In this document: positions 8,781-17,115 of the stretch, one piece after another
How positions within the stretch are numbered: the stretch's first letter is position 1
Layout: each line of letters begins with the position of its first letter
DNA from: Sedimenticola selenatireducens DSM 17993
GTDB lineage: Bacteria > Pseudomonadota > Gammaproteobacteria > Chromatiales > Chromatiaceae
Reading direction: 5' to 3'
Length of the DNA: 64,000 nucleotides
NCBI RefSeq assembly: GCF_000428045.1
Contig: NZ_ATZE01000001.1
Coordinates: forward strand, 186,265-250,264
Notes under the pieces: generated by a model
What the model was told of the DNA's origin: nothing
Database searches by the model: none
The model's input: the letters and a program-made list of their open reading frames with translations, nothing else
Position numbers and translations under genes: made by a program

Positions 8781-8788
8781 GTTTCACC

Positions 8789-9628
8789 ATGGGCGCAATA
8801 TCGAATCTGAATTTCGAAGCGGGGATCATTGGTTTGGCGGCAGGCCAGGCTATGGCGTGGGGATTTCGGTCGGGTGAACGGGGTACTCACACCAGCCGCA
8901 CCATGATGCTCGATGAGCTGTCGCATTTACTGGAGACCGTGCCCGGTGACGTTTCTCGTGAGCAGTATGCTGAGGCGGTCATGGATTATAACTGCCTGGG
9001 CAAGCGCACGGCCGCGACGCGCAAGCTTTCCTTGCAGCGCCTCACTGAGCTTTACGCCCTCGAGCCTCAAGTGATTCTGTTCCGGGTGCTGAGGGATCTC
9101 TGGGGAAGAAACGAGACCAGCCGTCCGCTTCTGGCATTGTTGCTAGCCTTGGCAAGGGACCCCTTGCTCAGGACCACCGCCACTGCTGTTATCCGTACCC
9201 CCTATGGTCACGAGTTCGCCCGGCAGTCCATGAAGGATGCCCTTACTGCCGCTGTTGGTGATCGCCTGAATGAAGCAACTCTCGATAAGGTCGTGCGTAA
9301 TTCATCTTCGTCGTGGACCCAGTCCGGGCATTTTCACGGTAGAGGGCGCAAGACCAGACAGAAAGTTGAGGCGACACCCGCCGCGACGGCATTCGCTCTA
9401 CTGCTCGGATTTGCAGTGGGGCGGCGTGGACGTTTGCTGTTCGAAACGCCATGGGCCGCTGTCCTCGACGCCAATCCCGATGAGCTCATCGATATGGCGG
9501 TCGACGCCAAACGGTTAGGGCTGCTCGATCTCAAACAGTCCGGTTCGATGATCGATGTGTCATTTCCGATACTGCTTACAGATAAAGAAAGGGAGCTGAT
9601 TCATGGGGCGCATCGACAGGCTGGCTGA
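8789..9628 (+). CDS. First gene of the BREX operon, in the brxA position (BrxA-like, not confirmed)
   Basis: This is a 279-residue soluble protein. Segments include VMDYNCLGKRTAATRKLSLQ, the conserved-looking SRPLLALLLALARDPLLR (about residues 111-128) and a C-terminal helical part ending just over the brxB start. In type 1 BREX the gene before brxB is brxA, a DNA-binding protein (DUF1819, usually about 200 residues). This protein is longer, and I could not confirm that family from sequence alone. Overlap with brxB (start at 9603) shows it belongs to the operon. It could be a divergent BrxA or a BREX-specific replacement. Confidence 0.6.
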   Translation: MGAISNLNFEAGIIGLAAGQAMAWGFRSGERGTHTSRTMMLDELSHLLETVPGDVSREQYAEAVMDYNCLGKRTAATRKLSLQRLTELYALEPQVILFRVLRDLWGRNETSRPLLALLLALARDPLLRTTATAVIRTPYGHEFARQSMKDALTAAVGDRLNEATLDKVVRNSSSSWTQSGHFHGRGRKTRQKVEATPAATAFALLLGFAVGRRGRLLFETPWAAVLDANPDELIDMAVDAKRLGLLDLKQSGSMIDVSFPILLTDKERELIHGAHRQAG

Positions 9629-10172
9629 GCGCTACAAGAGTTATATCTCTCTGCCGTGGCAGAAGGACCTGGCCGGCGCCCAGCGAGCCATCTTTGTCGT
9701 GTACGACAAGGCTGACGAACGCCGGTTACGGGCACGGAAAGACCTGTTCGCACTGTCAACGGCAGAAACAGGCCACGGGTGGCTCGAATGCGACTTAACG
9801 CAGGTCTTTGCCCAGTGGATGGCTGCAACGAATTATCGCGACAGCTACTTCGAGTCTCCGGAGGATCTGGAACTCAAGCTGGAGGACGATTTTCTCGAGC
9901 ACGTGGCCGATCGCGTGAGAGAGGTGTTGAATGCACCGGAAGCCGATGAGAATTCGGTCGTCGGTGTCTTTGGCATTGCATCGCTGTTCGGATTTGTACG
10001 TGTGTCCGAGCTTATGAACGAGATAGAGCGGGATATCAAAGGCCGCGTGGTGGTGTTCTTCCCCGGTGAGTACGAAAACAGCAACTATCGGTTGCTGGAC
10101 GCAAGGGATGGGTGGAACTACCTCGCAGTCCCGATCACCTTGCACGAAGATCGAGGAGTGTACGAGGTATGA
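9603..10172 (+). CDS. brxB: BREX protein BrxB (DUF1788)
   Basis: This is a 189-residue protein with the conserved C-terminal pattern of DUF1788/BrxB: GIASLFGFVRVSELMNEI, then GRVVVFFPGEYENSNYRLLD and GWNYLAVPI. BrxB is a core BREX component needed for host methylation and phage exclusion, with no known enzymatic activity. It overlaps the preceding gene by 26 bases and its stop overlaps the brxC ATG, so it is translationally coupled on both sides. Confidence 0.9.
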   Translation: MGRIDRLAERYKSYISLPWQKDLAGAQRAIFVVYDKADERRLRARKDLFALSTAETGHGWLECDLTQVFAQWMAATNYRDSYFESPEDLELKLEDDFLEHVADRVREVLNAPEADENSVVGVFGIASLFGFVRVSELMNEIERDIKGRVVVFFPGEYENSNYRLLDARDGWNYLAVPITLHEDRGVYEV

Positions 10173-13100
10173 AGAACCGGGATATCTACCAGAGGGACCC
10201 CGGCAAGATCACCTTGCTGAACAACGGCGTCGCAACCATGACCGACGCCCTCACCGACGATGAGCGCCGCACCCTACGGTTCGAGCTGGAACACTTCGTC
10301 TGCGAAGGGGAATACCAGCGGGGTCTTGTCCGCATCCTCGACTCCTACGTCAGCAATCAGGGACAACCCGAACAGCCGGCGGCCTGGGTTAGCGGCTTCT
10401 TCGGGAGTGGTAAGTCGCACCTGGCGAAGATGCTGCGCTTCCTGTGGACCGATTACACCTTCCCTGAGGATGGCGCCAGTGCGCGAGGCCTGGCGCGATT
10501 GCCAACCGATGTGCAGGATCTGTTGAAAGAGATAACGACGCTCGGAAAACGAGCACATGGATTGCATGCCGCTGCGGGGACGCTCGGCGCCGGTGCCGGT
10601 GACAGTGTTCGACTCGCTTTGCTGGGAATCGCATTCAAATCGGCAGAACTTCCCGAGAGCTACCCGCAGGCGCGTTTCTGCATCTGGCTGAGGAAAAACG
10701 ATATCTACGACCAGGTCTGTGCCGCTGTCGAGGCGGATGGCCGGGATTTCCGCCGTGAGCTGAATGATATGTACGTCAGCCCGCTGATCGCCAAGGCCTT
10801 GCTGGCAGCCGACCCGAATTTCGCCACCAGCGAAAAAGAGGCCAGGGCAGCGCTCCGGGCGCAGTTCCCGAAACCCAAAGACATTACCACCGACGAGTTT
10901 GTTGCTGTCCTGCAGGAGACCCTCGCGCCCGATGGTGAGACGCCATGCGCGGTTATCATCCTTGACGAGGTGCAGCAGTACATCGGCGATGACACCAGCC
11001 GTTCGTACATCGTGCAGGAAGTGGTCGAGGCCTGCAGCAAGCGATTCGGCGACCGTCTTCTGTTCCTGGGAACCGGGCAAACGGCGCTGTCCGGAACACC
11101 TGCGCTGCAGCGCCTCCAGGGTCGGTTCACGGTCAACGTAGAACTTTCCGACACCGATGTCGAAACCGTCACGCGTCGCGTCGTGTTAGCGAAGCGACCG
11201 GACCGCGTTAACGACGTTAAATCGACAATGGATGGCAACGCCGGTGAACTGGATCGACATCTGGTCGGAACCAAGATTGGTCCGCGTAGTGAAGATAAAT
11301 CCGTTCTGGTGGAAGACTATCCCCTGCTGCCTGTACGCCGCCGCTTCTGGGAGCATGCGCTGCGCGCAGTCGATCGGGCGGGTACCGCAGGGCAGCTGCG
11401 CACCCAGCTGCGTATTGTTTATGACGCCATCCGTCGCACGGCGGATGACCCGGTCGGCACGGTGGTGCCGGCGGACTTCCTGTTCGAGGAGATCTCGGCC
11501 AACCTGCTCCAATCCGGCGTGTTGCTGCGCGAGGTAAACGAGACGATCGTTGAGCAGGATGACGGCACGCCTGATGGACGGCTCAAATCACGTCTGTGTG
11601 CCCTGGTCTTCCTGATACGAAAGCTTCCTCGTGAGGCCGGCGTCGATATTGGCGTCAGAGCCACGGCGGATGCCTTGGCGGATCTGTTGGTCAAGGATCT
11701 GGCCAAGGATGGTGCCGCACTGCGGGGTCAGCTTCCCAAGCTGCTGGACGAGCTTGTTGCTGCGGGAACGCTGATGAAGCTCGATGACGAGTACAGCCTG
11801 CAGACCCGCGAGAGCAGCGAGTGGGAAGCGGAATTCCGCAACCGGCAAACCAAACTGGTTAACGACCCTACCCGGATGAGCAGCAAACGCGCCCAGCTGT
11901 TGGGCGCGGCGGTTCAGGATGCCATCGGGTCCGTGAAGCTCCTGCATGGCAAGTGCAAGGAGCCCAGAAAACTTGCCCTGCATTTCGGCTCAGAACCACC
12001 GCAGGGCACCGCCCATGAGATTCCGGTCTGGATTCGTGACGGCTGGGGCTCGGACGAGAAGAGCGTCATTGCCGATGCGCGTGCAGCAGGTCCCGACAGT
12101 CCCGTCATCCATGTGTTTGTGCCGAAATCGCGCGCAGACTCGCTGGCTCGGGTCGTCGCTGCGCAGAGCGCCGCGAAAGACACGCTCGAGTACAAAGGCG
12201 TGCCTTCAACTCCAGAGGGTATCGAGGCCCGGCAGGGAATGGAGACACGGCTGACCGAGGCAAGCAACAGTCTGCGGACCCTGGTTGCCGAAGTGGTCGA
12301 CGGCGCGAAGGTCTACCAGGGGGGCGGCAGCGAGCGGCTGGAAGTGTCCCTGCTGGAGAAGGTCAGGGAGGCCGCCAACGCCTCACTGGATCGGCTTTTT
12401 TACGATTTCAAGGATTCCGATGACCATCGCTGGCCGAAGGTGATCGAGCGGGCACGCAAAGGTGCCGAGCATCCCCTGGAAGCGCTGGACTACAGCGGCA
12501 AGACCGAAGATCACCCGGTCTGTTCCGCCGTGCTCTCTTTCGTGGGTTCCGGCAAGAAGGGCAAAGACATTCGCTCTCACTTTTCGGATCCGCCTTACGG
12601 CTGGTCCCGAGACGCCGTTGACGCCGCTCTCATCAGCCTGTTCGGTACCGGGCATTTGCGCGCGACCACCAGCGGTACGCCATTCAAACCGGGTCAGCTC
12701 GATCAGGCGAAGGTGTCGAGCACCGACTTTCGGGTCGAAAGTGCCACCATTGATACCCGCCAGCGTCTCAAGGTACGCAAATTGTTTCAGACCGGAGCGA
12801 TGGCCTGTAAGCCGAATGAAGAGGCTGCAGCTGCCGGAGAGTTTCTGAGCAAGCTGAGTGAACTTGCCCGCGGTGCCGGTGGAGAAGCGCCACTACCCGA
12901 ACGTCCGGATACCAGTCACCTATTGGATCTTCAGTCGTTCGCCGGCAACGAGCAGTTGGTCGGCATCCTCAATCGTCACGATGAACTCCTGAAGAACATC
13001 GAAGATTGGACAAAAGCTCGGGATCTGGCCGAAAAACGACTACCCGCCTACAAGCGCCTGTTGTCCCTCGCGCGCCATGCCGAAGGGCTGGATTCGGCGA

Positions 13101-13612
13101 AAGAAACGCAACCACAGATTGAGGCCATTGCCGCAAATCGCAGCCTACTGGATTCGGCCGATCCGGTGCCCGATCTGGCCAAAACGCTGGCGGATGCCTT
13201 GCGTGCCGCGCTGGCAGGGGCAGAGAAGCACTATGCGGAGATTTTCGAACAAGAATCGACGCGATTGGAGGCCGCAGAGAGCTGGCAGAAGGTCGAGCAG
13301 ACCGAGCGTGATCGGATCCTGAAAGGATTGAATATCGTCAAGGTCTCGAAGGGCGCAACGGGCACCGAGCAGGAGGTGCTCGATTCACTGGATCGAATCT
13401 CACTGGATGCCTGGAGGACCAAAACGGCTGCCTTACCGCAGCTATTCGCGGATGCCCGCATCCAGGCGGACAAGCTGGTGGAGCCCAAGACCCATCACGT
13501 CAAGCTGGGCAGCGCCACGCTGCGAACGCCCGAAGAGGTGCAGGCCTGGGTGAAAAAGACCGAGCAGGAGCTGCTTGAGCAACTCAAGCATGGACCCGTT
13601 GTGGTGTCATAG
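10169..13612 (+). CDS. brxC: BREX ATPase BrxC
   Basis: This is a 1147-residue large P-loop ATPase (DUF499/BrxC-PglY class). The N-terminus MKNRDIYQRDPGKITLLNNG matches the family as I know it. Walker A GFFGSGKSHLAK lies at about residues 76-87 and a Walker B-like VIILDEVQQYIGDD near residue 265. The C-terminal third is helical and acidic. BrxC is essential for BREX restriction and is thought to work with PglX and PglZ on DNA. I chose ATG 10169, overlapping the brxB stop by four bases; an upstream in-frame ATG at 10112 would lie wholly inside brxB. Length fits type 1 BrxC. Confidence 0.93.
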   Translation: MKNRDIYQRDPGKITLLNNGVATMTDALTDDERRTLRFELEHFVCEGEYQRGLVRILDSYVSNQGQPEQPAAWVSGFFGSGKSHLAKMLRFLWTDYTFPEDGASARGLARLPTDVQDLLKEITTLGKRAHGLHAAAGTLGAGAGDSVRLALLGIAFKSAELPESYPQARFCIWLRKNDIYDQVCAAVEADGRDFRRELNDMYVSPLIAKALLAADPNFATSEKEARAALRAQFPKPKDITTDEFVAVLQETLAPDGETPCAVIILDEVQQYIGDDTSRSYIVQEVVEACSKRFGDRLLFLGTGQTALSGTPALQRLQGRFTVNVELSDTDVETVTRRVVLAKRPDRVNDVKSTMDGNAGELDRHLVGTKIGPRSEDKSVLVEDYPLLPVRRRFWEHALRAVDRAGTAGQLRTQLRIVYDAIRRTADDPVGTVVPADFLFEEISANLLQSGVLLREVNETIVEQDDGTPDGRLKSRLCALVFLIRKLPREAGVDIGVRATADALADLLVKDLAKDGAALRGQLPKLLDELVAAGTLMKLDDEYSLQTRESSEWEAEFRNRQTKLVNDPTRMSSKRAQLLGAAVQDAIGSVKLLHGKCKEPRKLALHFGSEPPQGTAHEIPVWIRDGWGSDEKSVIADARAAGPDSPVIHVFVPKSRADSLARVVAAQSAAKDTLEYKGVPSTPEGIEARQGMETRLTEASNSLRTLVAEVVDGAKVYQGGGSERLEVSLLEKVREAANASLDRLFYDFKDSDDHRWPKVIERARKGAEHPLEALDYSGKTEDHPVCSAVLSFVGSGKKGKDIRSHFSDPPYGWSRDAVDAALISLFGTGHLRATTSGTPFKPGQLDQAKVSSTDFRVESATIDTRQRLKVRKLFQTGAMACKPNEEAAAAGEFLSKLSELARGAGGEAPLPERPDTSHLLDLQSFAGNEQLVGILNRHDELLKNIEDWTKARDLAEKRLPAYKRLLSLARHAEGLDSAKETQPQIEAIAANRSLLDSADPVPDLAKTLADALRAALAGAEKHYAEIFEQESTRLEAAESWQKVEQTERDRILKGLNIVKVSKGATGTEQEVLDSLDRISLDAWRTKTAALPQLFADARIQADKLVEPKTHHVKLGSATLRTPEEVQAWVKKTEQELLEQLKHGPVVVS

Positions 13613-13620
13613 GGGCAGGG

Positions 13621-16600
13621 ATGAAGACGCTATCAACAGAGTTCCGCCGACAACTCGAGCGAACGGTCGTTGCGGCCCGCGATATCGCCGAGGCCGGGGC
13701 GAAGGTGGCGCTCGAAGCGCTTGCCGTACAGCACCATGAACCCTATGGCCACATGGATGGGGCGCAACGCACCCTGCGCCGACGGCTCCGCGCCCATGCA
13801 CGCCAGCTCGGCGACCGGCCGGATGCTCGCTCGGGTGGTCACGGTATTGACCACCTTGTTCACGAGTGCGCCTACGAGCACTGGCACGGCATGCTGTTTG
13901 CCCGGTTTCTTGCAGAGAACCACCTGCTGATCGAGCCCGAGATGGATGTCGCCATCACGCTGGATGAGTGCGAGGAGTTGGCGAAGGAAGCGGGTATAGA
14001 CAAATGGGCACTGGCGGCTCGCTTTGCGCACCGCATGTTGCCGCAGGTGTTTCGGCCGGATCACCCCGTGTTCGTGGTTCAGTTTGCCCGCGAACACCGG
14101 CTGAAGCTAGAAAAGCTGGTCGAGGGGCTGTCGGCAGAGATGTTTCTGGCGACGGATGCACTTGGCTGGGTTTATCAATTCTGGCAGACGCGAAAGAAGG
14201 GCGACGTCAACGCCGCCGGAAACAAAATTGGTGCGGACGAACTGCCCGCGGTTACGCAGCTGTTCACCGAGGACTACATGGTGGACTTTCTGCTCGATAA
14301 CACGCTTGGCGCATGGCACGCGGGTAGGGTTCTCGCCGCGAATCCAAAATTGGCCGATACCGCACAGAGCGAGGACGAACTTCGCCGAGCAGTGTCGCTG
14401 CCCCGCTGCCCGTGGGAATATCTCCGCTTCATCAAAGACCAGGGTGACAAGTGGGTGCCCGTTGCCGGCAAGTTTGACTGCTGGCCCAAAGCTGCGAGTG
14501 CTCTCAAGGTACTCGACCCATGCATGGGCAGTGGACACTTCCTGGTGGCGATGTTCGAGCGGCTTGTCGCGCTTCGGATGAATGAGGAAAGCCTAGATGA
14601 GCAGGAAGCGGTATCAGCGGTCATTCGCGACAACATTTACGGGCTGGAGCTTGACCCGCGCTGTACGCAGATAGCCGCGTTTAACGTGGCACTGGTGGCG
14701 TGGCGGCGAGTGGGCCACTGTGGGTTGCCTGCAATGAACCTGGCCTGCTCAGGCATCGCTCCCAATACACGTGAAACCGATTGGGTCGGGATTGCGGGTA
14801 ACGACCAGAATCTTAAGCACGACATGGAACGTCTGTACCGTTTGTTCAAGAACGCGCCAGTATTGGGTAGCCTCATAAATCCACGTGTTGGTGAAGATGA
14901 TCTTTTTGTGGCTGCGTACCATAAACTCCAGCCGCTACTGGAAAGCGTACTTGCGAAAGAGACGAATGACGACCCTGCGTTTGAGATGGCGGTTACCGCG
15001 AGCGGTCTGGCTAAGGCGGCTGAAATACTCGCGAGCCAGTTCACACTCGTCGCCACCAATGTGCCTTACCTGAAGGCGGAGAACCAAGGGCCGGAGCTAA
15101 AAGAGTTCATTGAGGTAAATTTCAATGATGCAAAAGCCGACCTCGCAACGGCGTTCGTTAGAAGATGGTTTTCAATCCGCTCGCAGAACGCTTGTCTTGC
15201 CGTTGTGTTGCCACAGAATTGGCTGTCACAGCCGAGATACTTGAAGTTTCGTGACGCCCTAATCGAAGCAGGAGGAATCAGCTGCATCGCGAGGCTCGGC
15301 CCGCGGGCTTTCCAATCAATAACAGGCGAAGTCGTAAACGTCCTTCTTGGCGTATTTGCTCCGCTGCAAGCAGGAACTCGTGCGTGGGGTCTCGACACGA
15401 CAACCGAGAAGACTCCCGACTCAAAGAAAACAAAACTGCTCGAGGGGAGTTGGTCCGGGCTTCAACTGAGAGGTTCGGCGGGAGGGACACGAGATAATCG
15501 AATTTCCTTTTTAGATTCCGATGGTGAGGATTCGTTGGCCTCGATGGGGCGGACTTTCAAAGGCATTACCTCGAACGATGACCCGAGTTTTCTGCGGTGT
15601 TTTTGGGAGTTGGATCGCTGTCCGGCAAATTGGGAGTTCCACCTAACCGCTGTCGAAGGATCAGCTGTGTATGGTGGTCGCAGTAATCTCATCCTATTTG
15701 AGGGGGGAAGTGGGAGGATGCGGGCGCTCTCGGCAAGCCAATCTAAGGATCGGAAAAGAGACCTGCAAGGAAACCAGGCTTGGGGAAAGCGCGGAATAGC
15801 GATTTCGCTGATGGGCAGCTTTCCGGTTACGCCGTATTGTGGAGAAAAGTTCGACACAAACGTTGCTGTGTTTCTCCCCACTGATGCAGCACGCAATCCC
15901 GCGCTGTTTGCATATTTTTCCGACCCTGAGTTTGCCACAGATTTGAGGTCTGTGGATGGTGCATTAAAGCTAACCAATTCCTCGATTAAGGCAGTTTCCT
16001 TTGACCTTGTGCACTGGCAAGAGGTCGCAGCGGAGAAATATAGACACGGATTGCCGAAGCCGTTCTCCAGTAACCCGACGCAATGGCTGTTCAACGGCCA
16101 TCCGGCCGGGGCAGATCAGCCTTTGCATGTGGCCGTGGCGCGCTTGCTCGGTTATCAGTGGCCGCGTCAGACCGGGTCAAGTTTTCCCGATTGCCCGGCA
16201 CTCGGGCTGGATGGTCTGGAAAAGCTGGCGGATAGCGATGGGATTGTTTGTATTCCTGCCGTTCGCGGCGAGCGCCCTGCGCACGAGCAAGTGTTGCAGA
16301 TGCTGCAGGCCGCCTATGCACCCTCACCCCCGGCCCCTCTCCCGGAAGGAGAGGGGGGATGGAATGACGGCATACTTGCGAAGCTGCTGGCCGATACAGG
16401 CAGTTCAAATCTCGATGACTGGCTGCGTGACGGATTCTTCGAACAGCACTGCAAGCTGTTCCACCACCGCCCCTTCATCTGGCACATCTGGGACGGTCGC
16501 AAGCGTGACGGCTTCCATGCCCTTGTCAACTATCACAAAATCGCCGGGAGCGATTTTGAACAGCCGCAGGCTGGCCCGAAGGGCGAATCCCAGGGACGGG

Positions 16601-17115
16601 GTTCGCACAAGCTCGCCGAAGGCGACGGCAAGGGCCGGCGCCTGCTGGAGTCCCTCACCTATAGTTACCTTGGCGACTGGATAACCCGGCAGCAGGATGG
16701 TGTGAAGCGCGCTGAAGATGGCGCTGAGGATCGTCTGGCCGCCGCGCTGGAGTTGCAGAAGCGCCTCGTCGCCATACTCGAAGGCGAACCGCCGTTTGAC
16801 ATCTTTGTCCGCTGGAAGCCAATTGAAGAACAGCCTATCGGCTGGGAGCCGGACATCAACGACGGCGTGCGCCTGAACATTCGCCCCTTCATGGCCCAGG
16901 ACATCCCCGGCGGAAAGAAAGGTGCCGGCATCCTGCGGACGAAGCCGAACATCCACTGGAAGAAAGACCGCGGCAAAGAACCTTTGCGCGATCAGGCTCA
17001 GTTCCCCTGGTTCTGGAAGGACGGGAAGTTCACCGGCGAACGGGTTAACGACGTGCATCTGTCGAATGCGGAAAAGCAAATAGCCCGCGAGCGGGTGGAG
17101 GGTAAGTCATCATGA
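13621..17115 (+). CDS. pglX: BREX adenine-specific DNA methyltransferase PglX
   Basis: This is a 1164-residue N6-adenine methyltransferase. The SAM-binding motif I LDPCMGSGHFLV lies at about residues 298-309 and the catalytic motif IV appears as TNVPYL (about 479-484), the NVPY form usual in PglX rather than NPPY. PglX methylates a non-palindromic site to mark self DNA and is also required for defence. It begins nine bases after brxC. Around residues 902-914 the sequence reads PSPPAPLPEGEGG; this is encoded by a GC-rich hairpin repeat (16321-16359) that looks inserted in frame. The stop overlaps the ATG of the next gene. Confidence 0.93.
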   Translation: MKTLSTEFRRQLERTVVAARDIAEAGAKVALEALAVQHHEPYGHMDGAQRTLRRRLRAHARQLGDRPDARSGGHGIDHLVHECAYEHWHGMLFARFLAENHLLIEPEMDVAITLDECEELAKEAGIDKWALAARFAHRMLPQVFRPDHPVFVVQFAREHRLKLEKLVEGLSAEMFLATDALGWVYQFWQTRKKGDVNAAGNKIGADELPAVTQLFTEDYMVDFLLDNTLGAWHAGRVLAANPKLADTAQSEDELRRAVSLPRCPWEYLRFIKDQGDKWVPVAGKFDCWPKAASALKVLDPCMGSGHFLVAMFERLVALRMNEESLDEQEAVSAVIRDNIYGLELDPRCTQIAAFNVALVAWRRVGHCGLPAMNLACSGIAPNTRETDWVGIAGNDQNLKHDMERLYRLFKNAPVLGSLINPRVGEDDLFVAAYHKLQPLLESVLAKETNDDPAFEMAVTASGLAKAAEILASQFTLVATNVPYLKAENQGPELKEFIEVNFNDAKADLATAFVRRWFSIRSQNACLAVVLPQNWLSQPRYLKFRDALIEAGGISCIARLGPRAFQSITGEVVNVLLGVFAPLQAGTRAWGLDTTTEKTPDSKKTKLLEGSWSGLQLRGSAGGTRDNRISFLDSDGEDSLASMGRTFKGITSNDDPSFLRCFWELDRCPANWEFHLTAVEGSAVYGGRSNLILFEGGSGRMRALSASQSKDRKRDLQGNQAWGKRGIAISLMGSFPVTPYCGEKFDTNVAVFLPTDAARNPALFAYFSDPEFATDLRSVDGALKLTNSSIKAVSFDLVHWQEVAAEKYRHGLPKPFSSNPTQWLFNGHPAGADQPLHVAVARLLGYQWPRQTGSSFPDCPALGLDGLEKLADSDGIVCIPAVRGERPAHEQVLQMLQAAYAPSPPAPLPEGEGGWNDGILAKLLADTGSSNLDDWLRDGFFEQHCKLFHHRPFIWHIWDGRKRDGFHALVNYHKIAGSDFEQPQAGPKGESQGRGSHKLAEGDGKGRRLLESLTYSYLGDWITRQQDGVKRAEDGAEDRLAAALELQKRLVAILEGEPPFDIFVRWKPIEEQPIGWEPDINDGVRLNIRPFMAQDIPGGKKGAGILRTKPNIHWKKDRGKEPLRDQAQFPWFWKDGKFTGERVNDVHLSNAEKQIARERVEGKSS
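16334..16356. repeat. Palindromic repeat inside pglX (9-bp stem)
   Basis: CCCCTCTCC-CGGAA-GGAGAGGGG is a perfect 9-bp stem with a 5-base loop, preceded by CCCTCACCCCCGG. This resembles the short dispersed CCCTCTCCC...GGGAGAGGG repeats normally found between genes in many gammaproteobacteria. Here it is read through in frame and adds a Pro/Glu/Gly-rich loop to PglX. Confidence 0.6.
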
